49,571 nucleotides of DNA from the NCBI GenBank assembly GCA_028819235.1, contig JAPPMC010000055.1, positions 1-49,571 on the forward strand, written 5' to 3'. Below the pieces are notes generated by a model. The model had not been told where the DNA came from. It worked only from the letters and a program-made list of their open reading frames with translations, and made no database searches. Both the position numbers and the translations under genes were made by a program. The DNA comes from Bryobacterales bacterium (GTDB lineage: Bacteria > Acidobacteriota > Terriglobia > Bryobacterales > UBA6623). This document shows, in pieces, positions 36,064-43,209 of the stretch (within the stretch, counting starts at the first letter, position 1; each line of letters begins with the position of its first letter).

Positions 36064-37524
36064 TCAGTAGCGGGGCACGGAGGGGTCGACCTCCGCGCTC
36101 CAGCGCAGGATTCCGCCCGTGAGATTCGTGACACGGCTGAAACCCATGTCCTTGAGCAGACGCTGGGCTTTGCCGCTGCGGTAGCCGCTCTTGCAGTGCA
36201 CCACGATGTCCGCCGTGGCGTCGAGCTCATGCACGTGCTGGGGCAGGGTGCCCAGCGGGACCAGCGTACTGCCCGGTATGCGCGCGATCTCAAACTCGTG
36301 CGGTTCGCGCACGTCGAGCACGAAAACCGCATCATCGTTTGAGAGCCGGTCGCGGAGCTGCAGCGGGGTGATCTCCGGAAGCCGTTCACGGGCCGCCTCA
36401 GCGGCGGCCTGCTGCGGAATCCCGCAGAACTGCTGGTAGTCGATCAGATCCCGGACGGAAGGCTGGTCGCCGCAGACCGGGCAATCTGGGTTGCGCCGCA
36501 GGCGCAGCTCGCGGAAGCGCATGTTCAGCGCGTCGTACAGCAGCAGGCGACCGCTCAGCGACGTTCCCTTCCCGAGAATGATCTTGACGGCCTCGGTTGC
36601 CTGTATGCTCCCGATGATGGCCGGCAGGATCCCGAGCACTCCCCCCTCGGCGCAGCTGGGGACTAGCCCTGGCGGGGGCGGCTCCGGGTACAGGCAGCGG
36701 TAGCAGGGCCCGTCCTCGTGGTGGAACACGGTCGCCTGCCCTTCGAAGCGGAAGATCGATCCGTAGGCATTGGGCTTGCCCAGAAGCACGCAGGCGTCGT
36801 TCACGAGGTAGCGAGTCGGAAAGTTGTCAGTGCCGTCCACGACCACGTCGTAGTCGGCAATGATCTCCAAGGCGTTCTCGCTGGTCAGGGCCGTGCCGAA
36901 TTTCTCGACGACAAGCTTTGGGTTGATGTCCCGCATCGTCTCGGCGGCCGAGTCGATCTTGGGGCGGCCGACGTCCTTTGTCCCGTGAATCACCTGGCGC
37001 TGGAGGTTGCTCTCGTCAACGACATCGAAATCTACGATGCCGATGCGGCCGACGCCCGCCGCCGCCAAGTAGAGGCCGAGGGGCGCGCCGAGCCCACCTG
37101 TACCGACCATTAGCACTCTCGCGCCCTTCAGGCGGCGCTGGCCCTCCAGGCCCACCTCGGGCAGGATCAGGTGGCGGCTGTAGCGCAAGATCTCGTCATT
37201 CGACAATTCAGGCAACGCGGCCGGGGGCTCCTTGGAAGCAACGGCCGAGGCGGCCCCGCCGGCAATCGAGGGCACTATGGTCAGCACGGAAGTCGCCGAG
37301 ACCGGAGTGTCCTCCCGGTCAAGGTATCGGATGTCGTCATCGTCCACGTAGACGTTGACGAAGCTGCGCAGCCGCCCGGCGTCGCTGAACAAGTTGCGCT
37401 CGATCTGCGGGTGCGCCGCCACGAGCTCGCGTAGCGCCTCTCCAGCAGTGGAGGCCTCGACCTCGACTGTGTCGGCACCGCCGGCGAATTGGCGGAGGGG
37501 CGTTGGTATAAGGATCGTGGCCAT
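36064..37524 (-). CDS. moeB: MoaD-like / MoeB-ThiF / rhodanese triple-domain sulfur-transfer protein
   Basis: This 486-residue fusion joins three sulfur-carrier functions. Residues 1-90 are a ubiquitin-like MoaD/ThiS/CysO domain ending in the diagnostic VPSIAGG, with the diglycine at 89-90 inside the chain. Residues about 105-365 are an E1-like adenylyltransferase, with GTGGLG at 141-146, ESNLQRQVIH, DGTDNFPTRYLVND, and zinc cysteines at 274/277 and 348/351. Residues about 385-486 are a rhodanese domain with active cysteine 444 (HCKSGYRS). Free carriers need an exposed C-terminal diglycine, so cleavage or an internal start may operate. An AAGGAG at 37233-37228 lies 12 nt before an in-frame TTG at 37215 that would yield a carrier-free MoeB-rhodanese. 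It serves molybdopterin, thiamine or cysteine synthesis; which one is unclear. Confidence 0.92.
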   Translation of the reverse strand: MATILIPTPLRQFAGGADTVEVEASTAGEALRELVAAHPQIERNLFSDAGRLRSFVNVYVDDDDIRYLDREDTPVSATSVLTIVPSIAGGAASAVASKEPPAALPELSNDEILRYSRHLILPEVGLEGQRRLKGARVLMVGTGGLGAPLGLYLAAAGVGRIGIVDFDVVDESNLQRQVIHGTKDVGRPKIDSAAETMRDINPKLVVEKFGTALTSENALEIIADYDVVVDGTDNFPTRYLVNDACVLLGKPNAYGSIFRFEGQATVFHHEDGPCYRCLYPEPPPPGLVPSCAEGGVLGILPAIIGSIQATEAVKIILGKGTSLSGRLLLYDALNMRFRELRLRRNPDCPVCGDQPSVRDLIDYQQFCGIPQQAAAEAARERLPEITPLQLRDRLSNDDAVFVLDVREPHEFEIARIPGSTLVPLGTLPQHVHELDATADIVVHCKSGYRSGKAQRLLKDMGFSRVTNLTGGILRWSAEVDPSVPRY

Positions 37525-37541
37525 TTCCCTGCCTTAACTCG

Positions 37542-37570
37542 ATGCTATCAATCACCCTAATCCCTGTCAA
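37542..37570 (-). promoter_or_regulatory. Promoter of the MoaD-MoeB-rhodanese gene
   Basis: On the minus strand a perfect TTGACA (37570-37565) and TAGCAT (37547-37542) are separated by exactly 17 bp. The start codon follows about 18 bp after the -10, with AGGGA just before the ATG. This is the best sigma-70-type promoter in the window. Confidence 0.65.
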
Positions 37571-37583
37571 CGAACTAGGGATT
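37559..37583. promoter_or_regulatory. Operator-like inverted repeat spanning the -35
   Basis: AATCCCT (37559-37565) and AGGGATT (37577-37583) form a perfect 7-bp inverted repeat with an 11-bp centre. Most of the -35 TTGACA of the MoeB-fusion promoter lies in that centre. A dimeric regulator bound here would cover the -35 box. The divergent aminotransferase gene starts 109 bp away on the other side. No regulator gene is adjacent. Confidence 0.45.
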
Positions 37584-37691
37584 TGCGAGCCACGGCCTCC
37601 TGTGGTCCGCGCGCCGGCGCAGGCATAGATGGCCTATCTGCGACCGTCCCCGTGCGCAGTTCCGGGGCGAGATTCTGGTACGCTTCCCACC

Positions 37692-38936
37692 ATGGGCACG
37701 GACACGACTCGACGCAGGTTCCTAGGCGGCTTGGCAGCCGTATCGGCCATCGCCTGCACGCGCAGCGGCGACACTGCTACAGGAAGCCGGGCCGAGTTCT
37801 GGCAGGGGGTCCGGAACAGCTTTCCGTTCCGGGAGGACCGCGTACCGATGAATGCCGCCAACCTGTGCCCCTCTCCCGAGAGCGTCGCGACAGCAGTGAC
37901 TGACCTGACGCGCTCCATCGATGTGGACTGCTCCTTCCAGAATCGTGCGCGGTTCGAGGGGGACAGGGAGAGGGCGCGTTCGCTGGTGGCAGGGCAGGTC
38001 GGGGCAGATCCTGACGAGGTGGCCTTGGTGCGCAACACAAGCGAGGCCAACAACATCGTGAACAACGGGCTGGACCTTGGGGACGGCGACGAGGTTGTGT
38101 TCTGGGACCAGAACCACCCAACGAACAACGTCGCTTGGCAAGTGCGAGCCAAGAGGAGCGGCTTCTCGCTGCGATCGGTGGCCGTACCGCAGGATCCTGC
38201 AGGGCAGGACGAACTGGTTGAGCCGTTTCGCAAGGCGCTGTCCCCGAGAACACGAGTGTTGGCCCTTACGCACGCGTCGAACACATCGGGTATCCGCCTC
38301 CCAGTGCGCGAACTGTGCGAGATAGCCCATCGGCAGGGCATCCACGTGCACGTGGACGGGGCCCAGACTTGGGGGGCGATGGCACTTGACCTGCACGTGC
38401 TCGGCTGCGATTCGTATGCCGCCAGCGCCCACAAGTGGTACTGCGGTCCCAAAGAGGTCGGCCTCCTGTACGTCCGGCGAGAGCGGATCGACGCGATCTG
38501 GCCCAGCACTGTGGCACCAGGCTGGGGTTCTGGCGCGGACACCGAGCTGGTCGGCGCACGCAAGTTCGAGTCCATGGGACAGCGGGACGACGCCGCGATC
38601 AGCGCCTTGGGCAATGCCGCCGAATTCCACGATGCGATCGGCCTTGAACGCACCGAGTCCCGCGTTCTTGAACTGGCATCGCTGCTCAAGCAGTCCTTGA
38701 GCGCGCTCGGTGTTCCGCTCGTGACGCCCTTGGACGAGGAGCTGAGCGCGGGCGTGTGCATCATGGAAGTGGATCCGGACAATCGAGGGCCGGTCTTCGA
38801 GGCCATGTACGAGCAGTACGGCATCGCGGGTTCCACGGCCGGCGGCTTCCGGCTCTGCCCCCACATCTACAACACTCCCTCGCACATTGAAAGGGCCGTT
38901 GATGGCCTAGCGGAGCTACGTCATCTCTGGGCCTGA
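37692..38936 (+). CDS. Tat-exported class V aminotransferase / cysteine desulfurase-like protein
   Basis: This PLP-dependent enzyme of fold type I has 414 residues. ATG 37692 opens a twin-arginine signal (TTRRRFLGGLAAVSAIAC) whose end could also be a lipobox at C22; an earlier in-frame start at 37629 would bury that signal. The PLP-binding lysine is K248 in ASAHKWYCGPKEVG, and VDGAQTWGA carries the cofactor-binding aspartate. The sequence is closest in feel to the isopenicillin N epimerase/SufS-like class V group, and many exported relatives occur in Acidobacteriota. The substrate is unknown. It is divergent from the MoeB fusion, which uses cysteine-derived sulfur, but Tat export would place the two in different compartments. 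Confidence 0.85.
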   Translation: MGTDTTRRRFLGGLAAVSAIACTRSGDTATGSRAEFWQGVRNSFPFREDRVPMNAANLCPSPESVATAVTDLTRSIDVDCSFQNRARFEGDRERARSLVAGQVGADPDEVALVRNTSEANNIVNNGLDLGDGDEVVFWDQNHPTNNVAWQVRAKRSGFSLRSVAVPQDPAGQDELVEPFRKALSPRTRVLALTHASNTSGIRLPVRELCEIAHRQGIHVHVDGAQTWGAMALDLHVLGCDSYAASAHKWYCGPKEVGLLYVRRERIDAIWPSTVAPGWGSGADTELVGARKFESMGQRDDAAISALGNAAEFHDAIGLERTESRVLELASLLKQSLSALGVPLVTPLDEELSAGVCIMEVDPDNRGPVFEAMYEQYGIAGSTAGGFRLCPHIYNTPSHIERAVDGLAELRHLWA

Positions 38937-39410
38937 CAAGCCTTGGTTGGCGACGCTATGTTGCCAAGAAGCCGAACATCGGCCCGCGAACCACCGCACC
39001 GCGCTCAGACGCCGCCGGTCTTGGCCTCGTAGCGTCCGCAGCCCCTATCGGCCCGCGGACGGCCCTGCACCGATGCAGTAGGACACCGGCCGTGGGCTAG
39101 CGGGCCAGCACGGCTGTGAGAACTGATTGAAACGGCTCCCAAACTGACAACGGCAGGCGGGAGCAGCAGGCCTTCGGACCAAGCCACTGTGATGTAATCG
39201 GAGTCTCGAGAATGTTTGGGCTTGCCTGGGGCTTACGGATTAGGCGAACCCGAGGCAGGAAGGGAATGCGGGAAAGGCGGGCGCTGATTCCGGGCTGCTA
39301 AGGCCGGGGACTTCCCTGCCGCGCCCACGGTCGCCTCGATCTGGGGCACACCGTTCGGAGGGGCGCGCTGTAACCTCGCCAAGAACTCTGCGAATGGGGG
39401 TGGAACAGCC
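38937..39410. other. 474-bp region without a convincing gene
   Basis: I see no credible coding frame here; the short open frames have no conserved-looking sequence. The region holds a hairpin just after the aminotransferase gene (listed separately) and an 11-bp direct repeat, ATCGGCCCGCG, at 38978-38988 and 39047-39057. Its end carries GGGGTGG, the ribosome site of the next gene. I could not match it to RNase P, SRP, tmRNA or other common RNAs by eye. Confidence 0.5.
38947..38967 (+). terminator. Hairpin after the aminotransferase gene
   Basis: TTGGCGAC (38947-38954) and GTTGCCAA (38960-38967) pair as an 8-bp stem with one G-U pair and a 5-nt loop, 10 nt after the stop codon. No T-run follows, so this is a terminator-like or 3'-end structure rather than a classic intrinsic terminator. 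Confidence 0.35.
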
Positions 39411-41750
39411 ATGAGAGCTCTAGGACTGGCCGGCCTCGGATTAATCCCGGCCTCCCTCGCCGCCGCTGACGGGACAGCCATCGATGCCAAGAGCCTGATC
39501 GACGAGGGACGGGGCCACTTCGAAGCGCGTTGCAGCCGGTGTCACGGCGGGGACGGACGCGGAGGGGAGCGGGGTCCGGACGTGATCACCACCCCATCGG
39601 CAAGAAGTCGCAGCGAAGGCGAGGTCCGCGACCTGATCCGCAACGGACTGCCGGACTTCGGCATGCCTGGCTCTTCAATGAACGACCAAGAGCTGACAGC
39701 CCTCGTCGCGTTCTACCGTTCCCAGACTGCTCCGGCAAGCGAGTCTCCGACACTTGGAGACCCAGTTGCTGGTGAAGCCCTCTTCTTCGGTGAGGCCACC
39801 TGCCACCACTGCCACGTGCGGGGAGGGCCGGGGATCGTCGGCCCAGACCTGTCCAATGTCGGAGCGAGGCGCACGCTGGCGGAACTGGAGAACGACCTGC
39901 ACAATCCAGACTCGGAGCTCACTCGGGGATACCAACGTATCGAGCTGACGCTCGAGGACGGCTCGCAACTGCACGGTTTCGTCCGCAATCAGAGCGCTCA
40001 CGACGTCCAGATTCAGCTGTACGACGGAAGCTGGAAGCTGCTCGACCAAGGGCGCATCCGTCGGCGCATACAACCCGATGGGTCCGACATGCCTCCGTTC
40101 TCGGGCGACCGCACGGAGGATCTGGTCGCCTACCTCAGCCGCTTGGACGGACGGCCCGAGAGCCCCTTTCGTGACCGGTACCTCCGCGCACAGCGGGGCC
40201 TTCCGGGCTCGTTGGGCTTCGCGGGCATCCGAGAGCCTCGGGAGGGAACGTGGCCGACATACAACGGGCGCCTTGACGGCAACCGCCACAGCGCCCTTAA
40301 CCAGATCACGGCCGAGAATGCCCGGAACCTGGTCCCGAAGTGGATCTTCCCAATGCGCGCCCCGCGCAGCCTTGAGACGACCCCCGTGGTCGTGGACGGA
40401 ATCATGTACGTGACCGCTCCGAACGAAGTCCGCGCTCTCGACGGGCGGGCGGGGCGCGAGCTCTGGCGGTACAGCAGGCCACGGACCCAAGGGGTGATGG
40501 GTGATGCCGGTGCGGGGACGAATCGAGGGGCCGCCATTCTTGGCTACAGGGTGTTCATTGTCACGGACAACGCCAACCTGGTCGCGATCGACCGCCTCAG
40601 CGGCCACCTGCTTTGGGAAGCGGACATGGCCGATCACCTAGATTACTACGGCGGGACCCTTGCGCCCCTCGTGGTCAAGGACCTCGTCATAGCCGGTGTG
40701 GGCGGTGGCGACGAGGGCATTCGCGGCTTCCTGGCGGCCTATCGCGCGGACACCGGGGAGGAAGCCTGGCGCTTCTGGACCGTGCCGCTCCCCGGCGAGC
40801 CGCTCTCCGAGACTTGGATCGGAAGCGTGCTGCCGCACGGCTGCGCGGGAACCTGGCTGACGGGGACCTACGACCCCGACTTGGATCTGCTTTTCTGGCC
40901 GACCGGAAATCCATGCCCGGACATGAACGGTGACGAGCGCCAAGGGGACAACCTCTACAGCGATTCGATCCTCGCAATCGACCCCGACACGGGCGAGCTC
41001 CGATGGCACTACCAGTACACTCCCCACGACTTGTACGACTGGGACGCCAACCAGACCCCGATGCTCATCGACGCAGACTTTCGCGACCGTCCCCGGCGAC
41101 TTCTGGTGCAGGCCAACCGGAACGGCTTCTTCTACGTCTTGGACCGCACGAACGGCGAACTGCTTCTTGCAGAGCCGTTCGTGGAGAAAATGACCTGGGC
41201 CGCCAAGATTGGGGCTGACGGACGGCCCGTGAGACTGGACGGGAGGGAGCCGACCTATGCGGGCAACGTTGTCTGCCCGTCCCTTGCCGGCGCCACGAAC
41301 TGGATGTCGCCAGCATACAGCCCGGCCACCGGCCTCGTGTACGTGCAGACGATCGAGCAGTGCAACGTGTTCACCAAGCGCGACGAGACTTGGGAGCGGG
41401 GCAAGGCCTTCTTCGGAGGGACTGCCCGCGCCGTGCCGGGCGAGCGGGTCGTGAGTTCGATTCGGGCGATCGAACTGGAATCCGGCCGAATCGCGTGGGA
41501 CCGGCCCCACGGGTCCGAGATCCGCCCATGGGGTGGTGTCCTCTCTACGGCAGGCGGCGTGGTCTTCTACGGGGACGGGGACGGGACGTTCACCGCCGCC
41601 GACGCGGTGACCGGCGCACGGCTTTGGCACTTCCACACGAACGACACTTTCAAGGCTTCTCCAATGACCTACCTGGCGGGAGGCCGCCAGTTCGTTGCGG
41701 TCGCCGCTGGCCAGAATGTTATCGCCTTCGGCCTCTCGGACGGTGAGTGA
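39411..41750 (+). CDS. Diheme PQQ-dehydrogenase-like quinoprotein
   Basis: This exported quinoprotein has 779 residues. A short signal peptide is followed by two cytochrome c domains, with CSRCH at 41-45 and CHHCH at 131-135, then a PQQ beta-propeller. The propeller begins near WPTYNGRLDGNRHSALNQI and contains GNPCPDMNGDERQGDNLYSDSILAID and HDLYDWDANQ. The Asn and Asp in these stretches match the metal and catalytic positions of methanol/ethanol dehydrogenases. The vicinal Cys-Cys pair of active enzymes is replaced by DAGAGTNRG. Relatives in Acidobacteriota have been labelled 'acido-empty' quinoproteins because PQQ synthesis was missing, as I recall. The ATG has GGGGTGG 7 nt upstream. The substrate is unknown. 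Confidence 0.88.
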   Translation: MRALGLAGLGLIPASLAAADGTAIDAKSLIDEGRGHFEARCSRCHGGDGRGGERGPDVITTPSARSRSEGEVRDLIRNGLPDFGMPGSSMNDQELTALVAFYRSQTAPASESPTLGDPVAGEALFFGEATCHHCHVRGGPGIVGPDLSNVGARRTLAELENDLHNPDSELTRGYQRIELTLEDGSQLHGFVRNQSAHDVQIQLYDGSWKLLDQGRIRRRIQPDGSDMPPFSGDRTEDLVAYLSRLDGRPESPFRDRYLRAQRGLPGSLGFAGIREPREGTWPTYNGRLDGNRHSALNQITAENARNLVPKWIFPMRAPRSLETTPVVVDGIMYVTAPNEVRALDGRAGRELWRYSRPRTQGVMGDAGAGTNRGAAILGYRVFIVTDNANLVAIDRLSGHLLWEADMADHLDYYGGTLAPLVVKDLVIAGVGGGDEGIRGFLAAYRADTGEEAWRFWTVPLPGEPLSETWIGSVLPHGCAGTWLTGTYDPDLDLLFWPTGNPCPDMNGDERQGDNLYSDSILAIDPDTGELRWHYQYTPHDLYDWDANQTPMLIDADFRDRPRRLLVQANRNGFFYVLDRTNGELLLAEPFVEKMTWAAKIGADGRPVRLDGREPTYAGNVVCPSLAGATNWMSPAYSPATGLVYVQTIEQCNVFTKRDETWERGKAFFGGTARAVPGERVVSSIRAIELESGRIAWDRPHGSEIRPWGGVLSTAGGVVFYGDGDGTFTAADAVTGARLWHFHTNDTFKASPMTYLAGGRQFVAVAAGQNVIAFGLSDGE

Positions 41751-41887
41751 CCGGCCAGGATGTGGCACGGTCGCGCTCCGGCATTCGCCGGGCCGGCGCC
41801 TGCAGGCCAACCGCAAGTCGCTCACGCCCACAACCGACGGATGCGCCACCTCGCCCAAGTGGTGCTCGATCGTACAATGACTGAGCC

Positions 41888-42502
41888 TTGAGCGATCCCT
41901 CGACCGGCCCAGGGACACTCGCGTCCCCTATGTTCTTCGCCAGTCCGGAGGAATTCAGGGAGTGGCTGCGCGCCAACCACAAGACGGTCAGCGTACTTTG
42001 GGTGGGATACCACAGGATCGGGTCGGGGCGCCCGAGCCTGACGTGGGAGGAGTCGGTCGACGTCGCACTCTGCTTTGGCTGGATCGACGGACTTCGCAGG
42101 CGAGTCGACGCGAGCCGCTACACGATCCGCTTCACTCCCAGACGTCCGGGCAGCAACTGGAGTGCGCGAAACATCGGCCGGATGCGCGCCCTTTCCGCGG
42201 CGGGCCTAGTCGAGCCGGATGGCCTCGCAGCGTTCCGAGCCCGGCCGAAGAGCCCTCCTCCGACCGTCTCCGAGGACTTGGCTGAAGAGGTGCGCCGCCG
42301 CATCCGGCGTGACCCGGCCATCGAGCGGGCGTTTCAGTCCCTGGCCCCTTGGATCCGCCGCCAGTCCGTCGTGTGGGTCGCCAGCGCCAAGCGCCAGGAC
42401 ACCCGCGAGCGCCGACTGCAAGTGCTGTTGGAGAGCTGCGCGGCTGGCGAGCCCATCCCTCCTCTGCGGAGGCCGGCCAAGAGGGCCTCACGCCGGGCCT
42501 GA
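41888..42502 (+). CDS. YdeI/OmpD-associated family protein
   Basis: This 204-residue protein matches the YdeI/OmdA family. FASPEEFREWLRANH, LWVGYHRIGSGRPSLTWEESVDVALCFGWIDGL, and FTPRRPGSNWSARNIGRM are its hallmark stretches, followed by a helical C-terminal part and a basic tail. Family members are linked to periplasmic or stress-related protection, but the molecular role is poorly known. The farthest start is TTG at 41888; ATG at 41930, just before the conserved region, is a reasonable alternative. A TACAAT at 41873-41878 could be a -10 that would make the TTG message nearly leaderless. Its last 15 bp overlap the convergent thiE gene. Confidence 0.85.
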   Translation: MSDPSTGPGTLASPMFFASPEEFREWLRANHKTVSVLWVGYHRIGSGRPSLTWEESVDVALCFGWIDGLRRRVDASRYTIRFTPRRPGSNWSARNIGRMRALSAAGLVEPDGLAAFRARPKSPPPTVSEDLAEEVRRRIRRDPAIERAFQSLAPWIRRQSVVWVASAKRQDTRERRLQVLLESCAAGEPIPPLRRPAKRASRRA

Positions 42503-43099
42503 TTGGAACATGCTGATACCGGCGATCGCGGCTGCACCGGCCTCCGCACACTCCTGCGCCCGCTCCTGCGTCAGCCCCCCCAGCGCGGCGACCGGCAGCG
42601 CCGTCGAACGGCACGCCCTTCGGAGCATCTCCACACCGAGCGGCCTCGTGAGCCGAGGCTTCGAGGCTGTCCTGTAGACGGGGCCGAAGACCACAAAGTC
42701 GGCACCGCAACGCTCCGCCTCCCGGATCTCTCCGATCGAGTGCGTCGACATGCCGACCAGAAACGCTGCCGGCAGGATCGCCTCGAACTCGGACGGGCCC
42801 GGCGCCCTGGTCGGAAAGTGGACGCCGTCCGCCCCGGCCGCAAGGGCAACGTCGACGCGGCTGTTCACCAGCACGGCCGCCCCGTGCGGCCGTGCCCGCG
42901 CAATCGCGGCACGGACAAGCTCGAACATGTCGCGGGCGGGCATGTCCTTCTCGCGGATCTGGATCCGCTCGCACCCGCTGGCTGCGTTCGCCTCGATGCA
43001 GTCCAGCAGGCTCGCTGGACAGCGCTTCCGATCCGTGATGTAGTAGCGTCCCAGCGAGAAGCCCCACTTCCCCCCATGTCTGCAAGATGTTGATAGCAC
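42488..43099 (-). CDS. thiE: Thiamine-phosphate synthase (ThiE/TenI family)
   Basis: ThiE couples the pyrimidine and thiazole halves of thiamine in the cytosol. The 203-residue TIM-barrel protein shows YYITDRK, RIQIREKDM (pyrophosphate-binding Arg and Lys), VLVNSRVDVALAAGADGVHFP, FVVFGPVYRTASKP and ALGGLTQERAQECAEAGAAAIAGI. The order and motifs fit ThiE, although a TenI-like aromatase cannot be excluded. The only usable in-frame start is GTG at 43099, with no obvious ribosome site. It is divergent from dnaK by about 110 bp and overlaps the convergent YdeI gene by 15 bp at the 3' end. No thiamine riboswitch was recognised in the short leader. Confidence 0.88.
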   Translation of the reverse strand: MLSTSCRHGGKWGFSLGRYYITDRKRCPASLLDCIEANAASGCERIQIREKDMPARDMFELVRAAIARARPHGAAVLVNSRVDVALAAGADGVHFPTRAPGPSEFEAILPAAFLVGMSTHSIGEIREAERCGADFVVFGPVYRTASKPRLTRPLGVEMLRRACRSTALPVAALGGLTQERAQECAEAGAAAIAGISMFQSGPA

Positions 43100-43179
43100 T
43101 AGACTAAGGTTACATCATTCCGCTATACTAAGAAACAAGCCAAGAAGGGCATCGGAGCCAAGTGTTCCGAAGCACTAGA
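43095..43179. promoter_or_regulatory. dnaK control region with repeated AGCACTAGA
   Basis: A TATACT at 43124-43129 is the likely dnaK -10; its -35 is weak. The 9-bp sequence AGCACTAGA occurs on both sides, at 43095-43103 and 43171-43179. An imperfect palindrome, AGTGTTCCGAAGCACT (43161-43176), overlaps the second copy. ACTAAG is also repeated at 43103 and 43127. I see no CIRCE element and no match to the HspR HAIR consensus, so these repeats are the best candidates for regulator binding. Confidence 0.4.
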
Positions 43180-43209
43180 GCACATCAGATCAAAGTTGGA
43201 GAGAACAAG

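Noticed and set aside
37634..38885. Two long minus-strand frames opposite the class V aminotransferase
   Set aside because: The plus strand encodes a complete PLP enzyme with its lysine and signal; the antisense translations lack any motif.
40638..41918. 426-codon frame opposite the diheme quinoprotein
   Set aside because: The plus-strand product has heme and propeller motifs. The minus-strand frame has no recognisable domain and a composition typical of antisense shadows.
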